Source of the DNA: Sphingobacterium puteale
GTDB lineage: Bacteria > Bacteroidota > Bacteroidia > Sphingobacteriales > Sphingobacteriaceae
DNA: 64,000 bases
Assembly: GCF_003627955.1 (NCBI RefSeq)
Contig: NZ_RBWS01000001.1
Coordinates: 558,001-622,000 of the forward strand
Direction of reading: 5' to 3'
The stretch's first letter is position 1. Every line of letters starts with the position of its first letter. The position numbers and the translations under genes are program-made. Under the pieces are notes generated by a model. The model saw only the letters and a program-made list of their open reading frames with translations. It made no database searches and was not told the origin of the DNA. Positions 27,131-36,795 of this stretch are shown here, piece by piece.

Positions 27131-28712
27131 ATTCTTTAACATTGAACCATAAAGGTGTAAGTAAACGATATTTTTCGGTATTATTTCCCACCGCATCCGG
27201 ATTCCTTGTCTGTTCGTTATTTTCATAAACCATCGCTTGGATCCATTGGTTTTGATTATTTACGTCAAAAATTGTCGCGTTTAAATTCGCTGGTCTTTTT
27301 AAACTTGGCCCATAAACAGCAGAACTATAGTCCATCCTTCTCATGTCAACCCAAGTTTCAGGGTTCAAACAAAGTGAAATATATTTCTGTCTCATAATAT
27401 GGCTTAATCCCCCATCGACTGTACTAAAATGTTGAGAAAGACCATCTGCTACTTGAGCATTCCAGTAGTTAGAAATATCAGATGCAGAAACTCCCAATTT
27501 TCGCATATTGGACTTGACACCCTCTTCATAAGAAACCAATGCACCATTAGAGTCCCCTTTTCTCAACTTTGCTTCCGCTTCAATTAGCTTTACCTCAGAA
27601 TAGGTAATGAAACCAAAAGGGGATGTAGTACTTGTATAATACCCACTTTTACTAAACCTTCCATAATCCTCCGGTTTCACCTTAGTTTTATCACCTTGAG
27701 TACCGTCAGCAAGAACCCCTTGGCCATTGGCTATAAAATCACCAGCCCCAGGGCCTCTATATTTTCCGTCGGATGCAGCTCCCTTCATTATTTTACCTAT
27801 TCGGGGGTCTTCATACAACTTATTAGAGACAGGAAACGCTGTTAACATATTTACAAAGAATTGTGTCCAAGCGAAATACCGTGGATTCGCTTCGCTCTCA
27901 AATCCACCCCAGCTCGACCATGGATTCTCATCAATCAATTGACCTCCACTTAAATAGGGAAATTCTGCATCCATACCATCTCCATTAAATCCTTTGGCAC
28001 AAGCAGCTATAATTTCATCAGCATCGTAGATAGAAGATTTTTTACTGAGATGATTATAATATCTTGCTTTCAATGACCATGCAAACTTAATCCATTTTGA
28101 CACATCTCCATGATACAATAAATCACCTTTTTTCGCGTCCAAGCCTCTCTTATTATTGGGATTCTCAAGAGCAGCAATAGCCTCATCAAGAAGCTTTTGA
28201 ATGCGCTCATAAACCTCTTTTTGTGTATTGAATTTAGGCTTTAATACAACTTGATCTTTACCATTATAATAATCATCTACTACAATATTGCCATACTGGC
28301 TCGTCAGCAGCCCAAAATTTAATGCTAACAATATTTTTCCTACACCCACAAAATGAGGGTTCCCTTCTTCTTCGCCTAAATTAATTATATCTACACAATT
28401 AGGCATTGTATTCACATAGGCATTTTGCCACAGAAAGTAAGAAGCCGTAAATCTCCAATTTGTCGCAGCGTACCCTCCAGAACTTGCAGTTTGCAGCCCC
28501 CCGTATTGCATAACCCCTGCCAACTCCCTCGTCCCCCGCCATTGAGCAGCCCCGCTTGAGGTTGTTATTGCACCAGCCAAACGACTGGCAGCCTCTACTC
28601 TAGCAGGATTATTTGGATCTTCATTGACATCCAAATACTTACTACATGATGAGAATCCCATCCCAACTGTAATTATGCAAAAAATGCTATATTTTTTTAA
28701 TCTATTTTTCAT
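27129..28712 (-). CDS. SusD/RagB-family (SusD-like_2) lipoprotein (pair 3)
   Basis: The 527-residue protein has lipobox FSSC (Cys23) followed by SKYLDVNEDPNNPARVEAAS. FVGVGKILLALNFGLLTSQYGNI near residue 120, WIKFAWSLKARYYNHLSKKS near residue 205 and YSEVKLIEAEAKLRKGD near residue 370 are typical. It is partnered with SusC pair 3, 5 bases upstream. Confidence 0.93.
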   Translation of the reverse strand: MKNRLKKYSIFCIITVGMGFSSCSKYLDVNEDPNNPARVEAASRLAGAITTSSGAAQWRGTRELAGVMQYGGLQTASSGGYAATNWRFTASYFLWQNAYVNTMPNCVDIINLGEEEGNPHFVGVGKILLALNFGLLTSQYGNIVVDDYYNGKDQVVLKPKFNTQKEVYERIQKLLDEAIAALENPNNKRGLDAKKGDLLYHGDVSKWIKFAWSLKARYYNHLSKKSSIYDADEIIAACAKGFNGDGMDAEFPYLSGGQLIDENPWSSWGGFESEANPRYFAWTQFFVNMLTAFPVSNKLYEDPRIGKIMKGAASDGKYRGPGAGDFIANGQGVLADGTQGDKTKVKPEDYGRFSKSGYYTSTTSPFGFITYSEVKLIEAEAKLRKGDSNGALVSYEEGVKSNMRKLGVSASDISNYWNAQVADGLSQHFSTVDGGLSHIMRQKYISLCLNPETWVDMRRMDYSSAVYGPSLKRPANLNATIFDVNNQNQWIQAMVYENNEQTRNPDAVGNNTEKYRLLTPLWFNVKE

Positions 28713-28717
28713 AAGCT

Positions 28718-31700
28718 TTAAAAGGAAAATTTCAACCCTAAATCAATACCTCTTGTCGCGGGGACACCAAGGTTATCAAAACCAAATGAACCGGATCCAC
28801 CAACTCCCGCACCACTACCTGAGACCTCAGGATCGACGCCTGAATAATCTGTGAATAATAATAAATTTCTTCCTGTCAATGTAAATTGCAAATTCTGCAA
28901 CCTAAGCTTCTTCGCCAATGAAGATGGAGCTTTATAATTTAAGCTAACGTAACGCAAACGAACCCAACTACCATCCTCAACAAAATTTTTGGAATTTTTT
29001 GCATATAAGGTCTGATAATAATCTTGATTCAATGGAATCGTCAAACCATTAACTTGTCCAGTAGATTCTATAACCCCTGGTATCACCATATTATCACGAT
29101 TTTGCGTTAAAGGGCTCAAACCAGAGTTCACGAGAGTATAAGCCGTTGCATTAAAAACATCACCGCCTTGACGGAAATCCCACATAAAAGATAAACCAAA
29201 ATCTCTATACTTAAATGTATTTGTAATTCCTGCTATCCAATCGGGATTACGGTCACCGACCAACTGCATAGAAGATGCAATTTGAGGACGACCATTATTA
29301 TCTAATAAATACTGCCCCTGATCATTCGTTTTCCAAACATTACCATTTATGCCAAAGACTGTACCATTCAAAAACGCGGCAGCCTGCGCAGCATTATCCG
29401 TCACCCAAGCATCCGACAACTCTACGCGATCCAAACTACCGGGTAAATTCAAAACTTTAGCTCTATTTGCGCTAAAATTTAGATCAAACGACCATTGAAA
29501 ATTTTCTTTCTTTATTGCCTGAATATTGATGATACCTTCCCATCCCTTGTTTTCTATTGCTCCACCATTGAGGTAAGCAAGAAATGAGCCTGAAGACGGC
29601 GGTGTCCTTGTACCTAAAATCTGATCATCAGACTTCGTTTTATACCACGTCACATCAAGTCCCACACGATTATTTATAAATCTCAAATCTGCGCCTACTT
29701 CATAAGAATTTGTGAACTCCGGTTTCAGATTAGGATTGCCAAAATAATCGGTAATATTCGTGATGAATCCCCTAGGATTTATTGTAAAATCATTTATATA
29801 AGTACCCAAAGTCGTTCGTAAAACGTGAGCAGGAGCATCTTTACCAACCTGTGCCCAGGCTCCGCGCACCTTTGCATAAGATAAAATCCCTGTAGATTCA
29901 CTCTCGTAAATTTCTTTAACAAGGTCAGTTAGCACAACAGATGTACTAATAGAGGGATAAAAGAACGAATTATTCGACTTTGGCAGTGTTGACGACCAAT
30001 CGTTCCGTCCTCTAAAATTCAAATAAACTATATTCTTCCAATCCATGTTTAAATCTCCAAATACCCCCATTATTCTTCTCCTGTTAATGGACTTGGAAAC
30101 CGTACGATCAGCTTGAATGCTATTATTAATTCCGACAAAATCTGGATCAATAAAATTAATAGCCGTTGAAGTAGTTGTTTGTCTATAAGTGGACTCCAAA
30201 TTATGTCCTACAGTCAAATTAAAGTTAAAATCACCATAGCTACGCTTCGCATTTGCTAAAAACGTTGATGTCGTAATTTGATTATTAGCTGTCGATTCAG
30301 CCAAATAACCTGTTACACTTGTTTGGGAAGTAGGAGCAGTAACACTCTGGAAATTCTCTGTATAATAATCTGTACCTATACGATAAGTTAAATTCAACCA
30401 GCTTAATGGATCATATGAAATATCACCAACTGCCATAAAACGATTCACTTTATTCGTTATTGGTTTCTTATTTATTGTCCAATAAGCATTATCTACAGCA
30501 CCGTCCGAATTCTGACTTAATAATTTTTGGGTTCCATCAACATTGACATAATCTTTCATATCAACATTCAACGGCCAATATATTGCCCCCATAACACCAT
30601 TAGCACTGCCCTGAGAAAAATATGTTCTTCCAGAATTTATATAGTTCATATTCGCCCCGATTTTCAAGTTATCGAAAATCTTGTGATCGGCATTTAAGCG
30701 GAATGATTTTCTGTCGAAATCCATATTTTTGACAATTCCATTCTGATCCAGTAAAGAAGCAGAAGCATAAAAAGATGACCTTTCTGTACTTCCCCCTGCT
30801 GTCAAATCGTGCACTTGAGAAACTGATGTTTGAAAGAATTCACCTAAATTATCATAAATCTTATCTGATTGATCAAATTTCGGCCCCCAAGACAAATAGC
30901 TTTGAGGGTCATATTTGCCTTGTAATCCCTGTTTATATATCGACTGTAATTTGGGTAACCTATTTACATTATCAATCGAAAAAGTTGTCCCGTAAGTTAT
31001 TAAACCTTTTCCTGAGGATCCTTTTTTTGTTGTAATTACAACAGCTCCACTAGCCGCTCTTATACCATAAAGAGCTGCTGCTGCTGGTCCTTTTAATACA
31101 GAAATACTTGCGATATCTTCGGGATTAATATCTACCCCGCGATTAGAAGCTGGCGCAGTACCAGCCCCCAACCCACCCTGAGAGACTGGAGTAGTATTAT
31201 CAATAGGTATCCCATCCACAACAAATAAAGGCTGATTATTACCACTTAACGAGCTCCCTCCACGAATCATAATATTTGCTGAGGCACCAGGTGATCCGCC
31301 TGAATTTGTAACTTGCACACCCGCCACCTTACCCTGAATGGCGTTAACGACATTTGCTTGATTAGATTCAGAGATCTCTTTCGAGCTTACATTTTGAACC
31401 GCAAAACCAAGACTTCTAGCTTGCTGCTTAATCCCCATCGCTGTCACAACTACCTCCTCAAGAGCTTCCTCGCTACCAGCAAGAGAAACATTGATTGTAG
31501 CATCCGCCCCCACGAGTTGCTGTTTTTCTTTAGAGCCAACAGCCCTAAAGATCAAAACATCTCCAGGATCGGCTTTAATCGTAAAACTTCCATCTGGATT
31601 AGTTTGTGTGCTGATAGGTTTACCTTTGATGCTGACAGTAACATTTGCCATAGACCCACCATCTGAGGCATTCGTCACCTTACCTGAAATCGTCTTGGTC

Positions 31701-31762
31701 TGTGCCCATAAACTGGTAGATAGCATCACTCCTGAACAGAATAAGAGTAATTTTTTATTCAT
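28718..31762 (-). CDS. SusC/RagA-family TonB-dependent transporter (pair 3)
   Basis: The 1014-residue protein has signal peptide MLSTSLWAQ. A CarboxypepD-like domain lies at about 22-90, the TonB-box region EEVVVTAMGIKQQARSLGF near residue 99, and the plug segments VVNAIQGKVAGVQVTNSGGSPG and VLKGPAAAALYGIRAASGAVVITTKKG follow. The barrel ends IDLGLKFSF. It forms a two-gene operon with SusD3. Diverged motif copies lie 97-207 bases upstream. Confidence 0.96.
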   Translation of the reverse strand: MNKKLLLFCSGVMLSTSLWAQTKTISGKVTNASDGGSMANVTVSIKGKPISTQTNPDGSFTIKADPGDVLIFRAVGSKEKQQLVGADATINVSLAGSEEALEEVVVTAMGIKQQARSLGFAVQNVSSKEISESNQANVVNAIQGKVAGVQVTNSGGSPGASANIMIRGGSSLSGNNQPLFVVDGIPIDNTTPVSQGGLGAGTAPASNRGVDINPEDIASISVLKGPAAAALYGIRAASGAVVITTKKGSSGKGLITYGTTFSIDNVNRLPKLQSIYKQGLQGKYDPQSYLSWGPKFDQSDKIYDNLGEFFQTSVSQVHDLTAGGSTERSSFYASASLLDQNGIVKNMDFDRKSFRLNADHKIFDNLKIGANMNYINSGRTYFSQGSANGVMGAIYWPLNVDMKDYVNVDGTQKLLSQNSDGAVDNAYWTINKKPITNKVNRFMAVGDISYDPLSWLNLTYRIGTDYYTENFQSVTAPTSQTSVTGYLAESTANNQITTSTFLANAKRSYGDFNFNLTVGHNLESTYRQTTTSTAINFIDPDFVGINNSIQADRTVSKSINRRRIMGVFGDLNMDWKNIVYLNFRGRNDWSSTLPKSNNSFFYPSISTSVVLTDLVKEIYESESTGILSYAKVRGAWAQVGKDAPAHVLRTTLGTYINDFTINPRGFITNITDYFGNPNLKPEFTNSYEVGADLRFINNRVGLDVTWYKTKSDDQILGTRTPPSSGSFLAYLNGGAIENKGWEGIINIQAIKKENFQWSFDLNFSANRAKVLNLPGSLDRVELSDAWVTDNAAQAAAFLNGTVFGINGNVWKTNDQGQYLLDNNGRPQIASSMQLVGDRNPDWIAGITNTFKYRDFGLSFMWDFRQGGDVFNATAYTLVNSGLSPLTQNRDNMVIPGVIESTGQVNGLTIPLNQDYYQTLYAKNSKNFVEDGSWVRLRYVSLNYKAPSSLAKKLRLQNLQFTLTGRNLLLFTDYSGVDPEVSGSGAGVGGSGSFGFDNLGVPATRGIDLGLKFSF

Positions 31763-32120
31763 GGTATTTAGTTAGTTGTTAATAACTGATCATAACGGGA
31801 GGTTCCAGCCCGAGGTTTACACCAATTATAATACAATACTATAAAAACTGAAGTATTTATGCAAGTTTATGCGCAATTATTTAAAAAAGAAATAAAAATA
31901 AAAATACAAACGCACGATTCGACACAAAAAGACCACCAATCCGATTATAAAAGCGTTACAAAAACGCACATTTAAACAAAATTTGACACCTAATCAATTT
32001 AACAACAACAATCTGTGCAATTGACCTCGCTAAAATAGCGCAATATTCCATGCAAAATGCCAGCATCCGCTAAAATACTAACCAAACAGCAAAAAAAATA
32101 AAAAAATAGATTTGAGACTT
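31763..32120 (-). promoter_or_regulatory. Upstream region of SusC pair 3 with diverged motif copies
   Basis: The motif occurs as ATGCAAGTTTATGCG at 31859-31873 on the plus strand. On the minus strand it occurs as GTGCGTTTTTGTAAC (31969-31955) and GTGCGTTTGTATTTT (31915-31901). No gene is seen in this AT-rich stretch. Confidence 0.4.
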
Positions 32121-32125
32121 AGAAA

Positions 32126-32686
32126 GCTGGCAACACAACATACACAAGGGGGCTACCAAAGAAAACCACTAAAACGCCCTCTTCTGATCAGGTTTGTCAG
32201 TTTCTCGATTTTCCATTCATCTCACCAATACTACCATTCATAAGGCTTGGATTTAAAAACTACACGCAGCAATGCAATGTCCTATAACATTAACAATGGC
32301 ACAGAAAAGACAACAAATGGATATAGGATCAGTATGAGGACTTTCGCATAAGTAAAGGCATTCCCAATCCGATCACATCTTCTACGTTTGACATTGATAC
32401 GAAGAATGGGACATTTTTTCTCACATGGGAATATGATGCAGCTATTGCTTCACAGTACAGCTGCAATACAAGCAGCTGTTAGGTAATTCTGTATAATGCC
32501 GAAGAAATCTTAATCAGCAATTTCTTCACAAATGAAAGCTATAATAGCCTAAAGTACAAGTCACGGTCTGTCGATTTACGCAAAACCCAACAAGTTGGGA
32601 TGTATCACATTTATGTATTTTTTTATAAGACAGATGGAAGCAACGAATGCACAGAAACTAAATATATCGGGGCCTTTGAATGGTAG
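32126..32686 (+). pseudogene. Degraded remnant of a DUF6266-like gene
   Basis: Three successive frames give one recognisable protein. Frame A (32126-32287) reads TYTRGLPKKTTKTPSSDQ...ILPFIRLGFKNYTQQ. Frame B (from about 32277) reads MSYNINNGTEKTTNGYRIS. Frame C (32327-32686) reads EDFRISKGIPNPITSSTFD...TWEYDA...ILYNAEE...YHIYVFFYKTDG...YIGAFEW, with an internal TAG at 32480-32482. The order and motifs resemble the Sphingobacteriaceae DUF6266 family as I remember it (MRG.PKK, LGFKNY, NAMSYN, ITWEY, YIG near the end). Two frameshifts, one stop and a missing start mark it as a pseudogene. Confidence 0.5.
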
Positions 32687-32697
32687 AAGAAAATGAC

Positions 32698-33252
32698 CTA
32701 ATGCGCCAGGCTAATCTTCACATCATAATGCTTTTTAATATAAGCCTGTTGCTCGGCGGAATCTGTCTCCAAATCATGAATAGCACGATCACGCTCTTTA
32801 TCTACTTCCATCTTGACCACACAGCGATAAAATCGAAACACATCCTTTTCCGTCTCCAGGATCAACCGGGGCACACGGGCAGGTTTACCCGTTTCATCTT
32901 TAGCGACCATGGTAAAATAAGAGGAGTTGCAATGCTTTGTTTCACCGGTTTGGATATTCATTGCCTCCACTCGAATCCCCACTTCCATCGACGAATTGCC
33001 AACGTAATTAACGGATGCAATTAACGTGACCAGCTCCCCTACCTCGATCGGCTTCAAAAAATCGACTTTGCCCACTGAAGCTGTTACGCAATAATGTGCA
33101 GAAAATTTAGAGGCTACCGCAAAAGCGATTTGATCCATCAAAGACAAAATATAACCTCCATGAATCTTTCCCCCGAAATTAGCGTTGGAGGGCAACATCA
33201 GCTGTGAAATTCGGATAACTGAGTCACTAACGGTTTTATAGATCTCTTCCAT
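32698..33252 (-). CDS. Acyl-CoA thioesterase (hotdog fold)
   Basis: The 184-residue protein has the ACOT/YciA-type hotdog block LPSNANFGGKIHGGYILSLMDQIAFAVASKFS at about residues 19-50. The catalytic/binding helix follows the G-G-x-H/G-G region, and VDFLKPIEVGELVTLIASVNYVGNSSMEVGIRV follows. It hydrolyses acyl-CoA in the cytosol. About 40 charged residues are added at the C-terminus. It is not obviously part of the wall locus and lies between it and the GHL10 gene. Confidence 0.88.
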   Translation of the reverse strand: MEEIYKTVSDSVIRISQLMLPSNANFGGKIHGGYILSLMDQIAFAVASKFSAHYCVTASVGKVDFLKPIEVGELVTLIASVNYVGNSSMEVGIRVEAMNIQTGETKHCNSSYFTMVAKDETGKPARVPRLILETEKDVFRFYRCVVKMEVDKERDRAIHDLETDSAEQQAYIKKHYDVKISLAH

Positions 33253-33407
33253 ATCCCTAAATTTACCCCGGACAGATCGAAATTCAAAACAAAATCACTG
33301 TGTTTTAGCAAACACCAACATTTGTGATCTAAAAAAGACAAATACGTTCCGCCATTCGGCATAGAAGCACATGTCAGACGAATCAGATGATCCGATAAGA
33401 TATAAAA

Positions 33408-33452
33408 AAGCAAAAGGGATATCCGAAATGTCAGATACCCCTTTTCCAAATA
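33408..33452 (-). terminator. Terminator of the GHL10 gene
   Basis: An imperfect hairpin of about 15 bp pairs AAAGGGATATCCGA with TCAGATACCCCTTT (two mismatches). On the minus strand it is followed by TTTTGCTTTTTT. It lies 15-59 bases beyond the GHL10 stop. Confidence 0.6.
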
Positions 33453-33466
33453 GTACAAAAAACTCT

Positions 33467-35089
33467 TTATTTAATTTTTTCAGCAATATAAGGACTTTCA
33501 TTGCTCAAACGGTCGATCGCTTTAACCGCAACATATTGCAATTTTTTATTATTCAATACCATCGGAACATCTTTCGTTGTTACACCCGGTTCCAGAATTT
33601 CATACGTCCATTGCCCACCATAGTTCAGATACAACACCCATTTTGCAACCTGATCGACTTGCTGATGCTGCCATTTCAAGAACATATTATTTCCTTGTGG
33701 CGTCAGTAGCAAAGTCGGCTTCAACAAAGGGTTTGCATTGAGCCATGGACTTGTCGGAACCAAAGCTTTAGCTTGATAAGGTCCATCCACCAGCGCCTGG
33801 GTCATCGCCGGATTTTTGTTCAGTCCGGCCAAACTCCAATGAATCACACCATTGCGGTTATCCGGCAGAATATTACGTGCCACCGCGACCTGATTGACAA
33901 TCTCCTGCACATATTCCGGTCCGCGCCTTCCGACTGTATTGATACCCGGCCAAAGATGACGGCCCATTGTATTTTCACTTTCCCACCATTTCAACAAAGC
34001 CGTATAGCTTTGTTTTGCCGGCTGGATAGGCCAATAAAGCTGTGGCGCAAAATAATCAATCCAGCCTTTGTTCAACCATAGTTTAGCATCTGCATATAAC
34101 ATATCGTATTGACTTGAACCTTGTATACCTGCAGGATAACCAGGTTTCCAGATTCCAAACGGACTGATACCGAATTTCACAAAGTTTTTTTCCCTTTTGA
34201 TATTCTTGTAGATCCGCTCAATAAAGGTATTCACACTGTTTCTTCTAAAATCACCACGTGACAGGGTACCACCATTGCGTTTAAACTCATTATAGCTGTC
34301 CGAATCCGGAAAATCCTGTCCACCATTGTATTCAGCATAGGGATAGAAATAATCGTCAAAATGTACCCCATCAATATCATAACGTTTAACGATGTCCATC
34401 ACGACACGTTCGGCATGATCTTGTGTCGATTGTTTGGACGGGTCAAACCAGTAATAGCCCTGTTTTAACTTTACAACGGATTCTGGCATCTTACGGGCCA
34501 TCGAAGCCGAAGTCACTGCCCCACCAGCAGTATGGTGCGCACGATAAGGATTTAGCCAAACATGAAGCTCAATTCCTCGTTTGTGCGCCTGTTCAACCCA
34601 GAATTCAAGAGGATCATAATAGGGTGAGGGTGCCTGCCCCTGCGTTCCCGTCAAAAAATACGACCATGGCTCAAGATCGCTCTTATAAAAGGCATCTGCC
34701 GAAGGACGTACCTGAAAGATCACCGCATTGAAATTATTATTCCTCAAAAAATCCAGAATACCAATTGCTTCCTGCTGTTGTTCTGCGGTGCTGAGATTAT
34801 TTTTGCTCGGCCAGTTGATATTGGCAACTGAAGCTACCCAAGCCGCACGAAACTCACGGGGCACAGGTGGAAGATCAACAACGACATCCTTCTTTTTTTC
34901 AACCGCAGGCTGTTCTTTTGTCTCTATCGTATTTTTCATCCGCTCTCGCTTCGGAACCGAAGGGGGATCTTTTTTTACAATTTCAACGTTGGTGTTCGTA
35001 TTTACAGGTTCTTGCTTTTTATTTTTCTTGGATGAACAAGAAGACAAAAGAAAGAGTGCCGTAGTTAAAAATAATAAGGAACGTTTCAT
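33467..35089 (-). CDS. GHL10 (glycoside hydrolase-like 10, DUF187) lipoprotein, DigH-like
   Basis: I choose ATG 35089 (MKRSLLFLTTALFLLSSC, Cys18 lipobox) over an ATG 30 bases upstream that would spoil the signal. The 540-residue protein has a charged linker to about residue 65. The GHL10 TIM barrel follows: REFRAAWVASVANINWPSK, FNAVIFQVRPSADAFYKSDLEPWS, IELHVWLNPYRAHHT, YDIDGVHFDDYFYPY and FGISPFGIW. A C-terminal beta domain starts near residue 440. E. coli DigH (formerly YddW), a member, is described as cleaving denuded peptidoglycan glycans. This fits its place beside the amidase, NamZ and nagA. The family call is firm; the substrate is inferred. Confidence 0.88.
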   Translation of the reverse strand: MKRSLLFLTTALFLLSSCSSKKNKKQEPVNTNTNVEIVKKDPPSVPKRERMKNTIETKEQPAVEKKKDVVVDLPPVPREFRAAWVASVANINWPSKNNLSTAEQQQEAIGILDFLRNNNFNAVIFQVRPSADAFYKSDLEPWSYFLTGTQGQAPSPYYDPLEFWVEQAHKRGIELHVWLNPYRAHHTAGGAVTSASMARKMPESVVKLKQGYYWFDPSKQSTQDHAERVVMDIVKRYDIDGVHFDDYFYPYAEYNGGQDFPDSDSYNEFKRNGGTLSRGDFRRNSVNTFIERIYKNIKREKNFVKFGISPFGIWKPGYPAGIQGSSQYDMLYADAKLWLNKGWIDYFAPQLYWPIQPAKQSYTALLKWWESENTMGRHLWPGINTVGRRGPEYVQEIVNQVAVARNILPDNRNGVIHWSLAGLNKNPAMTQALVDGPYQAKALVPTSPWLNANPLLKPTLLLTPQGNNMFLKWQHQQVDQVAKWVLYLNYGGQWTYEILEPGVTTKDVPMVLNNKKLQYVAVKAIDRLSNESPYIAEKIK

Positions 35090-35297
35090 CAAGCTATAGA
35101 ATATTATGTTTTTTTTCAAACTAACCCCAAAACTAAGCTAAATTTCAATAGAAAAGAAATTTAGCCGTCGCCCATCCGCTTTAAGAAGATATTTCTATCG
35201 GATGAAAAGAGGAAGCATAGATTTCATTGTCAGATTACAAAGCATTCCGATTCAATTTACGAAGCCATGCTATCTGGAAACTCGTGCTATTCGGCGA

Positions 35298-36407
35298 TCA
35301 ATAACGTAGTTCCCCTTTAAAGATTACATGTTTCAGCCTGAAGTCATCCGTAAATACGATGACATTAGCCATGCTTCCCGCATTTAAATTCCCGATATCA
35401 CTTCTCTGTAATAGCTTAGCCGGATAAGTCGTAGACATCCGGATTGCCTCATCCAGTGGAATTCCAACCTGTTCCACACAGTTTCTGATTCCTTCAAACA
35501 TGGAAATTGCGGCCCCTGAAATGGTTCCGTCCGGCAAGGCGTAATAGCCATCATTCAATACATGCTGATAGATCCCCTTACTGCATGCCGCCACAGCATC
35601 CGTAATCATAAATAGACGCTCACCCATCTGCCGTTTGGCAATTTTCACGGCTTCAAAGCTGACATGATGCCCATCGACAATGATGCTCGCGCAAGCACTT
35701 TTATGATTAAAAATAGCGCCGACCAAACCTACTTCGCGATGATGCAGCGGTGACATGGCATTGAAGAGGTGTGTACTCGTTGGAATTCCCGAGTCGTAAC
35801 CATGTGTTCCCTCCTCGAAAGTAGCATTACTATGCCCGGCACTGAGGAGCAGCTGGTAACCTTGCAAATACGCCAGCACCTCGTCCGAAATACATTCAGG
35901 GGCAATCGTCATCATCCTGACAACTTTATTTCCCTGCAGCAGATCTTCGATCCTTTCCTTCGTAGGCGCTATAATCAGTTCTTCGGGATGAGCGCCACGT
36001 TTTTTTGCATTCAGAAAAGGCCCTTCGAGATGCAATCCTAAAAATGCATCGTGGTGATAGTTCTCGGCAACGCGAATGGCTTCTTTGAATACCGGAATTG
36101 TATTTGTTGCCAAAGTCATCATATAGGAAGTGGTCCCCTTATCGATCAGTCCGTTGGAGATTCGTTCCAATGCCTCCACACTAAGTTCGGCAGAATAGAG
36201 ATCCTCTCCATCACCATACAATTGCAAGTCGACCAATCCGGCACAAACATTGGCCCCTTTGACATCAAGCAGCTGATATCCCTCTGGAAGATCCTGCTCA
36301 TCGACGATCCCTACAATTTTTCCTTCATCCAAAAGCAATGCTTTATGCGCTATAATTTCAGTTCCGGTATAAATCCTACCGCCGATCAATGCTGTTTTTT
36401 TCATCAA
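35298..36407 (-). CDS. nagA: N-acetylglucosamine-6-phosphate deacetylase
   Basis: NagA converts GlcNAc-6-P to GlcN-6-P and acetate in the cytosol, the step after MurQ. The 369-residue amidohydrolase has VCAGLVDLQLYGDG near residue 56, FLGLHLEGPFLNAKKRGAHP near residue 120 (metal Glu), LLLSAGHSNATFEEG near residue 190, TSTHLFNAMSPLHHREVG near residue 210 (metal His), SIIVDGHHVS near residue 240 and FMITDAVAACS near residue 267 (catalytic Asp). Starts at 36407 and 36404 (MM) cannot be told apart. It is monocistronic and head-to-head with the small gene at 36654. nagB is not in the window. Confidence 0.95.
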   Translation of the reverse strand: MMKKTALIGGRIYTGTEIIAHKALLLDEGKIVGIVDEQDLPEGYQLLDVKGANVCAGLVDLQLYGDGEDLYSAELSVEALERISNGLIDKGTTSYMMTLATNTIPVFKEAIRVAENYHHDAFLGLHLEGPFLNAKKRGAHPEELIIAPTKERIEDLLQGNKVVRMMTIAPECISDEVLAYLQGYQLLLSAGHSNATFEEGTHGYDSGIPTSTHLFNAMSPLHHREVGLVGAIFNHKSACASIIVDGHHVSFEAVKIAKRQMGERLFMITDAVAACSKGIYQHVLNDGYYALPDGTISGAAISMFEGIRNCVEQVGIPLDEAIRMSTTYPAKLLQRSDIGNLNAGSMANVIVFTDDFRLKHVIFKGELRY

Positions 36408-36653
36408 AAATTAGTATAAGTTAAGCTGTTTGACACACCAATTTTGGTTTGTCGTCCTCACTCAAAGCCTGATATCACTTTCCGATCCGGAACAGGTTTC
36501 TCTCTGTTTCGGTCCTATACATTCAGGCATTGCTGAACGTAAAAGCTTGCAGCGTACGCTTCCTTTGCTAAAGTTAGGGTTTGTCTTTACGCTATCCCAA
36601 AATTTTTACTTTTTTAATTTTAACTTTTTAATTTACTGTTGTAACTTAGTTCC

Positions 36654-36785
36654 ATGTACTTTTTCAGAAAGCGCAATGCCGATCGCCCCACAAATGGCAG
36701 CATTAAAGCCATGCATATCATTAATGCAACGGCTGTTATTGTCTTTTTATTGGGGTTGATCTATAAAATATTTTTTTCATCCTAA
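36654..36785 (+). CDS. Small single-pass membrane protein, 43 residues (DUF6728-like?)
   Basis: ATG at 36654 opens a 43-codon frame: a basic N-terminus (YFFRKRNADRPTNG), then one hydrophobic helix (INATAVIVFLLGLIYKIFF). The pattern of a short FRK-x-N-x-x-RPTN head plus one helix resembles small Bacteroidota membrane proteins that I believe are grouped as DUF6728. It ends 10 bases before ridA and is probably co-transcribed with it. Function unknown. Confidence 0.55.
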   Translation: MYFFRKRNADRPTNGSIKAMHIINATAVIVFLLGLIYKIFFSS

Positions 36786-36795
36786 ACTAGTAACC

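Noticed and set aside
36430..36759. A 109-residue plus-strand frame
   Set aside because: No family-like features, overlaps the real small gene at 36654 in another frame, and low-complexity Phe/Leu composition.
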